Position numbers and translations under genes: made by a program. Positions 54,225 to 62,895 of a stretch of DNA of 64,000 nucleotides are shown here, piece after piece. Numbering within the stretch: position 1 is the stretch's first letter; each line of letters opens with the position of its first letter. The notes beneath the pieces were generated by a model. That model saw nothing but the letters and a program-made list of their open reading frames with translations, searched no databases and was not told the DNA's origin. Origin of the DNA: Halorussus sp. MSC15.2 (GTDB taxonomy: Archaea > Halobacteriota > Halobacteria > Halobacteriales > Haladaptataceae); the NCBI RefSeq assembly GCF_010747475.1, contig NZ_VSLZ01000010.1:21157-85156 (forward strand). Reading direction: 5' to 3'.

Positions 54225-55129
54225 GGGGGTGTAGCCGGATTTCTGCGGGGGTTGGTGATTTTAAGCTGAGTCATTTCTGGTTGCTGGGTTTTCGTACTAT
54301 CTACTTTATGATTTTGCTTAGTCGGTTGTACATCTCTACACAACCGAACTAAGTACCATAACGAGCAAAAATATGACAAAACATAGTAAACCAAATAATG
54401 GTATACAAACTTTGCCTTCACGACCTCGGGCACGTACTGTGAGAGGTCAGAATCCGCCGTGTCCGCCCTGCAACTGTTCTTGTCGGTACCGTGAGTTCCG
54501 TGAAGTCGCGCTGATGTGTGCAGTCTATAACATCAAGAAGGCCGCAAAACAGAAAATTCTGCTCCCTTCATGCGCTTAAACACTGATCCTCAACTATCCC
54601 GTGTTGGTTCTTTACTGATTTTGTTCTATAAGTGGAATAGCGTCTCGTAAGAGAGAAACGGAAGTTCGGAATAAATTGATTCTTGGAATTTGAAATGATA
54701 TACTCGGTCGATACTCGACATCTATAAGGCCATGATCTGTTGAGGATTTTGAGGACCTTCACAATTGGGAGAACAGTCCGTCCTCAACTCTAAGGATCGT
54801 CGAAGAAGCAGGTTCACGAACTCCCACATGTCGAATAGAAGGTATGCGAAGATGGCGATGAAATGACGGGATATATAGGTTTCTGGGGTCGTAGAATAAT
54901 TTAGTTTGACGTCCTCCAACAACAATGCCTCCGAATCTGCTGCTGTGTTCTTTGCTTCTGCGATCCGACTTGAGTGCAATCGCAATGGCTTGTTCGGGCG
55001 TTCTGCTTCAATACCTTCTCAACTTTGATATTCTGCTACTTCCCAGTCGGTTTTCCAACTGCACTAACTGGACGGTGTGCTCAGAATTTTGTCGCAAGTG
55101 TTTAGTCTACTAAGTACATGATTGTAATC
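54225..55129. other. AT-rich gene-poor stretch with a transposase-like relic
   Basis: Markedly AT-rich compared with the window. A - strand frame around 54722-54985 contains SRHFIAIFAYLLFDMWEFVN, which resembles the C-terminal end of IS4-type transposases, but it has no start and no catalytic residues. Another short + frame (54373-54579) is Cys-rich and not convincing. No other gene is seen. Confidence 0.35.
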
Positions 55130-55468
55130 ATGGGAGAATCCGACTTAGAGGCTCATAATAACCGTGAGCAGTTTAATCTTGCTTCTGAACTTGAAAAGGG
55201 GGATGAAGTTGAATTCGATACGGCTGAGGAGAGGATTTCTGGTAAAGTTGTTGGAATTGTAGGATCTAACCCGAAAAAGATCCACATCGAAAGTAGGGAC
55301 GGAAGTCAATATACGCTTGTTCCAACTGGTGTTGAGGAAAATGAGGAAAACGCTGCCCTTTGGAGGACCCCCGAAGAGTACCCTGGACCTAAAGACATGC
55401 TCATTAACCTGAGTAGAAAAGGGAAGGCAAACCACGTTAGTTATAATATACTTCGCCTTATAGAGTAG
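55130..55468 (+). CDS. Small AT-rich protein, unrecognised
   Basis: 112 residues from ATG 55130 (MGESDLEAHNN); the 55118 ATG adds four residues. The core (LEKGDEVEFDTAEERISGKV and GSNPKKIHIESRDGSQYTLV) looks like a beta-barrel of the SH3/KOW kind. Very low GC and Lys-rich, unlike its neighbours, so it was probably acquired with the DGQHR cassette. No clear family. Confidence 0.55.
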   Translation: MGESDLEAHNNREQFNLASELEKGDEVEFDTAEERISGKVVGIVGSNPKKIHIESRDGSQYTLVPTGVEENEENAALWRTPEEYPGPKDMLINLSRKGKANHVSYNILRLIE

Positions 55469-55689
55469 ATTTACAGAACTTATTATAGAGAGAATTTGTG
55501 AAGGAGTAATGTCCAAGTTACTCTCTGAAAGTAGCATGAATCACTATCTCTGTTCTAAGAGATTAACTATTCGGCATCACTATTGATAACTCTCCTCCTG
55601 ATCCGAGGAACTGCTATTGAGAAGTTCATTAAAATTTGTTCGTATGATAATAGAGGGTCAATGAAATCCTGAATCTTACGCTCATTTGG

Positions 55690-55717
55690 TTTTTTGCGCC
55701 ACAGAGGGGTGGAGGCG
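55690..55717 (+). promoter_or_regulatory. T-tract plus weak hairpin
   Basis: TTTTTTGCGCC with GGAGGCG after AGAGGGGTG gives a short stem (CGCC 55697-55700 / GGCG 55714-55717). It carries the family core GGGGTG. An ATG follows 26 bases later (55744), but the frame is only about 26 codons. The DUF7344-like gene starts at 55820. Confidence 0.45.
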
Positions 55718-55819
55718 TATTAGAAGTTACCTCCAAAGAAACAATGATTCGAATGAATAGCGGCGACTGTGGTTCTGACGTATTGGGGAAGAAATACCGT
55801 CCTCGGGGAGAGATCCGTC

Positions 55820-56167
55820 ATGACTGACGGTCCCGACCATAGAGGTCCTGCCGATGTACATCATCTTCTCGGGAATCAGCGACGTCTGCTTATCATCCGG
55901 TATCTTTCGCTCTTTGCTCCGGGGGCCACTGTGGAAGTGCGGCATGTTGCGAGAGTCGTCCGAGGTATCGAAGTCGGAAAACCTCCTCGCCAAGTGAGTA
56001 CAGAGGACTACGAATCCGCCTATAATGGACTCATACAGCGACATCTTCCAAAACTCGCTGAAACGAGCCTCATCGAATACGACGCGGGGCGCAAACAGGT
56101 AACTGTCACTCAGCAACTTGACCAATATACTCTCATCATCGCTGCCACGAGCGTCATTACAAACTGA
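55820..56167 (+). CDS. DUF7344-like winged-helix protein
   Basis: 115 residues from ATG 55820. HHLLGNQRRLLIIRYLSLFA, ATVEVRHVARVVRGIEVG, SAYNGLIQRHLPKLAETSLI, EYDAGRKQVTVT: this is the DUF7344 pattern (LGNERRR..IR.L...VYVSLYQTHLPKL...G...YD). Probable DNA-binding regulator. It stands just before the convergent - strand operon. Confidence 0.7.
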   Translation: MTDGPDHRGPADVHHLLGNQRRLLIIRYLSLFAPGATVEVRHVARVVRGIEVGKPPRQVSTEDYESAYNGLIQRHLPKLAETSLIEYDAGRKQVTVTQQLDQYTLIIAATSVITN

Positions 56168-56264
56168 ATAGCAAACCGTTCCAGAGTTGCTTGAGTGATA
56201 ACTGGTAAGCGAGTCTTCTCAAGGTCAGCATCCATCTATTCTACAAGGGCATATCTTCAACTAT

Positions 56265-57422
56265 TCACATACTCTCTTGGACGAACTCCTCTGTGATTAC
56301 TTCTCTTTCATCCTCGATAGCGGTATCTAGTACCCGGCTACAGAGAGCCAAGACCTGACGGACGTTACCTTGCGACCGTTGGAGAATCATGTCTAGTGAC
56401 TCCTCAGTAAAGGGATGTATTGGAGCTTCGCCGTTTGGTTCGTCTCGTTCTCTGTTGAGGTAGTCTGCGACTAATTCGTAGAGGTGTTCGCTCGTTAGAG
56501 GCCGCAGGGCTACTTCTTGGCCGATTCGCTCGCTGAACGCGTGATATTCGCTCATGACGTCTTGCCAGACTTCTGGCGCACACCCGAACAACACGCATAG
56601 ACCGGAGCTATTCTGGTCCATCAGATGGCGGATGCTGTTGAGCGTGGCCTGTTCGTTCTTTGAATTGAGTCGCGCGATACTCTCGAATTCATCGACGAAC
56701 ACAAATACGCTAGTGTACCCGAGATCAAGAAGCAGGTTTTTGAGTGCCGTGAACGCTCGAACGCCCATTGTATCGTCGTCGAGTGCACTATGGATCTCCA
56801 TTTCCTTGCGTTGTTCGTAGCGAATTCCTTCTGCGGTAAGCCACTGCCAGGCGTAGAGGTTCGTATCCTCGTAGACCATGTGGACAATCGCCCGAGCGAA
56901 GTCCGCGAAGCGGGTAATGTCGCTGAGCTTCCGGATTGCTTCAGGCACGATATCAGAGAGTAAGACATCACCTTCGTCGATGAGCGACCGCATTGATTCG
57001 GCCCCCATCGGGTTCGCGTCCGTCACGTCACGCGCGACCGAGGCTAACCAGTTATACGCCAACTCTTGAATGCGGTTGAAACCGAGGTCGTACATGAACT
57101 CGTGATAGATGTCGAGAAAGCCTTCACCCGGTTGAGCAACGTATCCGACGACGACATCGTCACGGTCCCGTAACAGCGATCGGGTGTATTTCAACGTGTG
57201 GGACTTCCCGTTCCCGTATTTTCCGGTGACGACGAGGTGTTTGGATTTCCCGGTCGCAAGCACCGATGAGACTGTGGAGCTGATTTGCTCTGCGACGTGT
57301 TGCTGGCCGCAGAAGATTTCTGGATCTTCTGCTGGGACGGGACTGTACGGGAATGGGTTCGCCTGTAGGTTGTACTGTGTGTAGTTCTGCTGCTCGTCGC
57401 TGATGGTGAATGAGTTGTTCAT
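56265..57422 (-). CDS. AAA+ ATPase of the modification operon (ORC/Cdc6-like)
   Basis: 385 residues. Walker A is VTGKYGNGKSH (66-75), Walker B VFVFVDEFESIAR (239-251), with a sensor and arginine-like segment SGLCVLFGCAPEVW and a C-terminal lid (HPFTEESLDMILQRSQGNVR). The fold resembles the ORC-like ATPases that accompany BREX (BrxC/BrxD) and Dpd-type systems. No HTH or helicase is attached. It is last in a - strand operon and overlaps the start of the previous gene by four bases. It may power conformational control of DNA-binding partners. Confidence 0.75.
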   Translation of the reverse strand: MNNSFTISDEQQNYTQYNLQANPFPYSPVPAEDPEIFCGQQHVAEQISSTVSSVLATGKSKHLVVTGKYGNGKSHTLKYTRSLLRDRDDVVVGYVAQPGEGFLDIYHEFMYDLGFNRIQELAYNWLASVARDVTDANPMGAESMRSLIDEGDVLLSDIVPEAIRKLSDITRFADFARAIVHMVYEDTNLYAWQWLTAEGIRYEQRKEMEIHSALDDDTMGVRAFTALKNLLLDLGYTSVFVFVDEFESIARLNSKNEQATLNSIRHLMDQNSSGLCVLFGCAPEVWQDVMSEYHAFSERIGQEVALRPLTSEHLYELVADYLNRERDEPNGEAPIHPFTEESLDMILQRSQGNVRQVLALCSRVLDTAIEDEREVITEEFVQESM

Positions 57423-58318
57423 TTAGAATCCTCCGGTTTGAACGCTATATCGCGGTCGTATACCGCGATATAGTAGTACTGCTTGTCGTACTGTTCCACG
57501 CCAGCCATGACTTGCTGGGTTGACTGTGAAGTCGAGACCAGTCCGTCATCGCTGGCGAGATCGATTTGCTTGATACCGAAAGCAGCGTCTTTGGCTGCAG
57601 TATCCATGGGCGCTCCTGAGAGCTCAAGCTTCCCGACGTTTTGTTGGCAGAGTTCTACCAGCATCTCGTCGAAGTCGCTGCGTCTGCAACCCGTTCGCTC
57701 ACAGACTTCCTCACGAAGACGCGGAATCGACAGGTATCGTTGTCGTAAGTTTACTCCTGCCGTCTGCTCAAGGTCGTCGTACGCACCGAGCAAAATGTAC
57801 TGGAAGTTACGAGGTGGCTCTCCCTCGTCGGTGAGATAGTAACTGCCAGTAAACGCGTTTCGCTGAATGCGTCCTAGTCGTTCAGCCCAGTCGCCAAGAA
57901 CTTCGACACTAGTTTGGTTGAACGTGTACGGCGTGTACTGTTGGTTTTCTTCGAGATGTTCTAACAGCGTGTCGAGATCCGTCGGCTCAACTTCCCCAAG
58001 CACTTCGAGGAATGTTCCGTAGTGTGGACTCTGAGTTGAGAGTACACTACTTACTGTCTCCCAGTTCTCTGCTCGAATCGCCTTGAGGAAGGACTCACCG
58101 ACGTACGTTGTTGTGTAGACCGGGTCATCGTCAGGCCCATTCTCTTGCAGTAAATCGATCCGAGTCGCCTCTAAAATCGTTTCTCGTGCCCGCCGGTGGC
58201 TCACGTCGAGCGCTGTTTCTATGTCTTCTGTCGACTGCGCCTCGTCCTCACAGGCATGTGTGAGTTCGACGAGACGGGCGAGTGTGACTGGACGTACTGT
58301 CGCTCGTTCGTCGGTCAT
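57419..58318 (-). CDS. Winged-helix-rich protein of the modification operon
   Basis: 299 residues. TLARLVELTHACEDEAQSTE, IETALDVSHRRARETILEAT, and later YLSIPRLREEVCERTGCRRS are helix-turn-helix-like blocks. The whole protein is helical and reads like a scaffold with two or more winged-helix domains. It overlaps both neighbours by four bases, so its product is made in fixed proportion to the ATPase and the TGT-like protein. Probably the DNA-binding subunit of a complex with them. No known family is certain. Confidence 0.65.
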   Translation of the reverse strand: MTDERATVRPVTLARLVELTHACEDEAQSTEDIETALDVSHRRARETILEATRIDLLQENGPDDDPVYTTTYVGESFLKAIRAENWETVSSVLSTQSPHYGTFLEVLGEVEPTDLDTLLEHLEENQQYTPYTFNQTSVEVLGDWAERLGRIQRNAFTGSYYLTDEGEPPRNFQYILLGAYDDLEQTAGVNLRQRYLSIPRLREEVCERTGCRRSDFDEMLVELCQQNVGKLELSGAPMDTAAKDAAFGIKQIDLASDDGLVSTSQSTQQVMAGVEQYDKQYYYIAVYDRDIAFKPEDSK

Positions 58319-59349
58319 ACGAGCCTCCGAATCTGTTGTTTCGCGGTTTTATACGCACGCTGGGTCACCTCGTTTCCGCGGAAACGGAGGTCAAGGTAGT
58401 TCTCGATGTCGCGCTCAGACTCGGCGACATAGCGAAATCGGCGCAGTTCGGTTGCGAGTGCCCAGAGGTTGTGTTGGGTAAGTGCAGTTCGGTCTTGGCG
58501 GATGTCATCTAGCGTTCGCTGACCACAAATTGGGCAGGGACAAGGGAGTCGTTCCATCTCCTCGATGTTCTGTAACTCTTCGCCACCGAATCCAGGTATC
58601 AGGTAATTCCGGTTTCCTGCTGCACGTATGAACGCTGACGAATCGAAACTGTCGACTCCCAGATACAACAGGAGTGGTTGATAGACGAGACCACCAAGAC
58701 CGTACACGTGCAGATGCTTTTCAGTCGCTTTCCTCGCAGCAAGTACCAAACTCGTTACCTTCTCGTAGTCGGTCCGTATTGGCACGAGACTTCCGAGAGC
58801 ATACCCGTGGAAGTCACCATATTTCTCAAGATGCTGGATGTTGTTCCGAATGGTTTCTGGGTCGTACCCGTGAACGCTAGCGAGGAGTAAGGAATCGCCG
58901 TCGTGGTGGTCGCTCGCCTCTAAAGCGAATTGGATGCTCTGCTCAATTCGGTCTTGGTTCTCTGCTGCCCGGTTCTTTCTGGAGAGAGGGACGTCGACCG
59001 TCCCGTAGATGTCTGCGTTCAACTGCCGTTGGGTCTCCAGGGTTTCCTTTGGGGTAGTGTCGACCTCTCCACTGGTGAAGTCAAACCCCCCACTATCCGC
59101 AAAAACGATGGTGTCCTCGGGGACGTCCATCTCTTCACGGAGAGTGACGCCGTTCGTTAAGCGGTTCCACATTGGGTCTCGGTTGCGGATCGACCGTGCG
59201 TTGATGATGGCCGAGGAGAAGTCGGGGATATCACCCACGTACGTTGGAGTGTTATCACTCGATCGTTTTCCGAGATTCCGGACGGGAAATAGGACCGGTG
59301 TGTCTAGGTTCCCGTTGGGTAAGTCGAGTTCGCGCCTTCTGTACAACAT
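58315..59349 (-). CDS. TGT-like (DpdA-type) transglycosylase
   Basis: 344 residues. Catalytic features of the tRNA-guanine transglycosylase barrel are present: DSGGF at 85-89 (general-acid Asp), VDVP with D119, HGYALGSLV at 181-189, YGLGGL at 216-221, and FDSS at 235-238 with the nucleophile candidate D236. The zinc site is CPCPIC (C270, C272, C275) with H293. It is shorter than a normal archaeal TGT and lacks the PUA domain of the tRNA enzyme, like DpdA, which inserts preQ0 into DNA. It overlaps the winged-helix gene by four bases. The missing tRNA-binding domain and the context support DNA as substrate. Confidence 0.85.
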   Translation of the reverse strand: MLYRRRELDLPNGNLDTPVLFPVRNLGKRSSDNTPTYVGDIPDFSSAIINARSIRNRDPMWNRLTNGVTLREEMDVPEDTIVFADSGGFDFTSGEVDTTPKETLETQRQLNADIYGTVDVPLSRKNRAAENQDRIEQSIQFALEASDHHDGDSLLLASVHGYDPETIRNNIQHLEKYGDFHGYALGSLVPIRTDYEKVTSLVLAARKATEKHLHVYGLGGLVYQPLLLYLGVDSFDSSAFIRAAGNRNYLIPGFGGEELQNIEEMERLPCPCPICGQRTLDDIRQDRTALTQHNLWALATELRRFRYVAESERDIENYLDLRFRGNEVTQRAYKTAKQQIRRLV

Positions 59350-59449
59350 GCCTCCCGCTCGGGTAGGCTCTTACGATATTTAGATAATGGCTCAATAGGC
59401 AGTAAAATGAGTGGATTCCAAGAAGAAATTGGCCGAAACTGATTATATT

Positions 59450-62443
59450 TTAATCATTTCCAAGTGTCACCTGCGACGGTTCTTTGTCGACACGGCGGCA
59501 CAGTTTTTCAATTGTCTCCGGTTGTAACCGACTAATACTGTCAATGCGCCGGGCGAAATTCTCCATGTAGAGGCCTTTCAGACCAACAACGATAGTGCCG
59601 TGTTTCTCTGCGTCATCCGTCCGTGCTGGCACAGACACGATATTATCGAACTGCTCGTCAACGAGTTCCCGATTGAACACCACTCCAATACGGTCAGCCG
59701 GGACATCCTGCACCATCTCGTCAATATCGATACTCGTGTAGTAGTCCTTCCCGAGAGTGAAGAAGACGACATTGTAGTCCGACTCGGCCATCACCTGCTC
59801 TAAGTCCTCCCGAATCCGTAACTGGGCGGACCGCTCACGGATCTCACTAACGTTCATCGAACTGAACGTCACCTCATATGGAGGCAGGGATTCTGTTTCC
59901 TCAACCAACCCAAAGCCTGCACTAATGAAGTACCGGCGGACATCATGGTCCTCCCGCTCCAACCGTCGCACCGCGTCCTTCACGAATTCTTGCTGGCGGC
60001 CGGTATATAAATCTCGGGCAGCAATTCCTGGCACGTCATCGCGTTCCAGCAGTTCCGTCCTCGAGAATTGGAGCGTCTCTTCCGCATCGAACTCAGGAGC
60101 AGTCTCTGGCGTGTTCTTCGAGCCCGAACACTGGTCGATAATCAAAATGTCGAGGCCATCGTCGGTCTCCAGTTCTGGCGGATGCGGAACGAAATCTTCA
60201 CCAGCGACGTAATTCTCACCACACCGCTCAAGTGCGCTCTCTCGCACCGCGTCCGCTTCCTCGTAGACCTGAACGGAACAGTCGCTCTCCTCGACGGCAT
60301 CGATAAGACGCTCGTCTACATCATCGTCGGGTGCATGGAGAATCAATTCCTGGTATCGCTCGGTCTCCCGGCCCAGATTTTCGGCCATACTAATACGTGA
60401 GAACGAAACGGTCGACGGCGTATCTTCCCACCATTCTCGGATCCCCTCAGCGTCCACAACACCGATTTCGGCAACAGGGAGATCGTGGACTTCCTCCCAG
60501 AAGTCCGAGTGCTCCTTCCGGAGATAGTCCTCAACCGTGTCGTAGCCAATTAGAGATGCCGTTCCCTGTGTTGCCACGAGGATTTTCGGCAGTTCGTCTG
60601 CGAACTCATCGTAGAACCGGCGCGTATTATGGAATCCACGTCGGCGGTTTCGGTCATTTCCACGGAAGATACAAACCTCAACACCATTCTCGGCGCATAT
60701 TGGGCAATCACACTTCTCCCACGGTCGCTCTCGAAGCGTCTTCTGATACTCTTCAAGTAACTGATCATCCCCGATCCACTTTGCATAATCCTTGATGACC
60801 GTCCAAATCTGGTCGAACAGGCTGAATTCAGGGACTGCCGTCACGTCACCTAATATTTGGGAGTAAGGATCAACTTCCCCGTTCTCGTCGGGGAATTCAT
60901 CTAACCCGATGCGTAAAACCGCCTGCTCTTGGATTTTATCGGGCGTTCGTGGGAACTTCTCGAACACTGTTTCTGCAGTTCGTATTAGTTCGATGTAGTC
61001 CTCGAACGGGACGGGGGAATCGGGGTCATCCTTTCGAAGTAGTTTGACCAGTTTGCCACGGAGATTCTTACTAAAGCTGGCTTGTAGCTCTCGGGCGTAC
61101 TCGAAGTGGTCGCGGAAGGCCGCTTCGACATCTCGGAGTCGGGATTTGTCGTATCGGTCGTCGTGGCGGTGTTCCTGAAGATACTTCCGCGTCGCCGAGA
61201 GTACGGGCCCTGCTGTTTCACGCCAGTCCTGAAGGGCGTCTGTAATTGCCTCGTCCGCGGCGTATGCCCGGAGCGCCACGAGCGTTTCCCGCCCTCGCAA
61301 CGATTTTTCGATTGCCTCGTCGAGGGTGTCGCGGTTGGAGGGGTATCGAACACGGATTGCGTCGTACCGCTCGTCCGCGTCTAACCGATAGTTCTGGCCG
61401 CCAGTCCACGCTGAGCGGAGCATGCTTGCGCTGTCGAAACTGGTCATCCCAGACCGGCCGACGGTTTCGAAGCCCTCCGTCTTCGCGAACCCGAAGACGT
61501 GTGAGTCAACGCGTGTATCGTGTTCGCGCTCGAACTCTTTGACGGTTTTTCCGACGCCCTTCACGATTTTCCGGACCGCGTGAATCGGACTGCCCGCAAC
61601 CCCGCCAATTCCGAGATAGTTGTAGCCGATATCGAGAACGGTGTCGGCAGCATCGGCATACGACTCGGCGTTCCAGCCCTGAATTGCGACCATTAGTCGG
61701 AATGGGTAGTCCCCGTCGTGGTACAAGTCGTACATCTCCTGGGCGTTGCGCAACGTGAGCTCGTAACGGAACTCCGCGTCGTTCTCCCGGTAGACCGCGC
61801 GAGGATCGGTCTTTAGACGCTCAAGTACTGCATCTATGTCACCTTGGAAGTTCTCGGCGGTGAACGGTTCGACGTCTGCATCTTCTTCCGTCCGTATCGT
61901 CGGTTCGTACTCGTCGACGTATACCGGCCACTTCTCGGGCCACTCGTCCGTCATTAGGTCGACAGCGTCGGTCAGTGCATCGGGAATATCGCTCTTTTTG
62001 AAGTCTGAGTGGAAGGCTCGCTCGTCAAGATAGAGACGCCCTTTATCCTTTCCAGATCCTAGAACGAGATGGTCTATCGTCACTCCGACCGTAACTTCGA
62101 GTGTTTCGTAGAAGTCCAGCATCTCGGCGTTTCCGTACGGAGGGAAGGGGAGAGACTTGTACCCCCATGCGCCACAGTCACTAATCGTTGGTAACCAGTC
62201 AGGGATAGAGAGAACCGGATCGTCGTAGACGCCATACTCGGCGAGGCGTTCGGCCTTCCGGTTCGACTCTTCCACTTGTTCGCGCGAGATAAGCACGCCG
62301 TCGATAGGCGTTGTGTCCCGCTCGAAGATGTCCCAGATGTAGTCGAGATTGCGCTCCTGCCGATTAAGCGTAGAGAGTTCATCGTGCTCGAAGTCGTAGT
62401 GAGCGTCGACCGCATCATCCCACTCAGGAACGTAGAATCTCAC
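59450..62443 (-). CDS. Large TGT-like protein fused to a YaaA/DUF6884-like domain
   Basis: 997 residues. The N-terminal 350 residues hold a diverged TGT core: SDCGAWGYKSL (D89), MVAIQGWNAESYADAADTVL with YLGIGGVAGSP, and TSFDSASMLRSAW with D337. A long helical insert (about 380-570) precedes the zinc motif CDCPICAENGVEVC (C578, C580, C583) with H605. Residues about 760-920 are a YaaA-like DUF6884 domain: LDILIIDQCSGSKNT, ARDLYTGRQQEFVKDAVRRL, YFISAGFGLVEETESLPPYE. In the bacterial Dpd system a YaaA-family protein (DpdC) processes the inserted base; here both activities may lie on one chain. No N-terminal truncation is seen. Confidence 0.8.
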   Translation of the reverse strand: MRFYVPEWDDAVDAHYDFEHDELSTLNRQERNLDYIWDIFERDTTPIDGVLISREQVEESNRKAERLAEYGVYDDPVLSIPDWLPTISDCGAWGYKSLPFPPYGNAEMLDFYETLEVTVGVTIDHLVLGSGKDKGRLYLDERAFHSDFKKSDIPDALTDAVDLMTDEWPEKWPVYVDEYEPTIRTEEDADVEPFTAENFQGDIDAVLERLKTDPRAVYRENDAEFRYELTLRNAQEMYDLYHDGDYPFRLMVAIQGWNAESYADAADTVLDIGYNYLGIGGVAGSPIHAVRKIVKGVGKTVKEFEREHDTRVDSHVFGFAKTEGFETVGRSGMTSFDSASMLRSAWTGGQNYRLDADERYDAIRVRYPSNRDTLDEAIEKSLRGRETLVALRAYAADEAITDALQDWRETAGPVLSATRKYLQEHRHDDRYDKSRLRDVEAAFRDHFEYARELQASFSKNLRGKLVKLLRKDDPDSPVPFEDYIELIRTAETVFEKFPRTPDKIQEQAVLRIGLDEFPDENGEVDPYSQILGDVTAVPEFSLFDQIWTVIKDYAKWIGDDQLLEEYQKTLRERPWEKCDCPICAENGVEVCIFRGNDRNRRRGFHNTRRFYDEFADELPKILVATQGTASLIGYDTVEDYLRKEHSDFWEEVHDLPVAEIGVVDAEGIREWWEDTPSTVSFSRISMAENLGRETERYQELILHAPDDDVDERLIDAVEESDCSVQVYEEADAVRESALERCGENYVAGEDFVPHPPELETDDGLDILIIDQCSGSKNTPETAPEFDAEETLQFSRTELLERDDVPGIAARDLYTGRQQEFVKDAVRRLEREDHDVRRYFISAGFGLVEETESLPPYEVTFSSMNVSEIRERSAQLRIREDLEQVMAESDYNVVFFTLGKDYYTSIDIDEMVQDVPADRIGVVFNRELVDEQFDNIVSVPARTDDAEKHGTIVVGLKGLYMENFARRIDSISRLQPETIEKLCRRVDKEPSQVTLGND

Positions 62444-62895
62444 AGGTCCTATTCACCGTCATGTGATTATTTTGCTCTTCCTTATGAATGTCCCTTTTGC
62501 TCTTTGCGCGAAATTGTGACTTGAGGGACCTCGCGAACTAGGAAGCACGACGAAGGACGTAAGGAAGTAACCGCCAAATACATTGCATCGTGGGAGTGAC
62601 CTCAAGAACCCGCCTCCCTCGTAGCCAAGGTTAGCACGAGGAGTCTATGCGGACAATATCTTTATTCCTTGAACCCGTCCTTTCTAACGGGCGACGTGCC
62701 ACCGCGTAGTGGGATGCGCGGTGCGTTTCGATTGTGTCGTCCAGACCTAGGGAAGTTTGGGAGTCGCCATCCTCCATCGGTGGCATTGATACTTCCCCTT
62801 TTGTACCGGGAACGCTACCCAACGAATAGCCGAATTAATTGCGGTTTAGATGAAATCACTCGGTATAGTGGGGAGACACGATGGCGTTCTGAGTT
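62444..62895. promoter_or_regulatory. Gap between the PLD gene and the TGT operon
   Basis: No convincing coding frame. AT-rich DNA at 62455-62510 just upstream of the 997-residue gene could hold its promoter (reading left). The rest shows no repeat. The PLD gene may therefore be transcribed apart from the TGT operon or read through. Confidence 0.35.

Noticed and set aside
54373..54579. Cys-rich + frame of 68 codons
   Set aside because: CPPCNCSC looks like a zinc site, but the rest is unstructured and the surrounding AT-rich region shows no promoter or homologue that I know.
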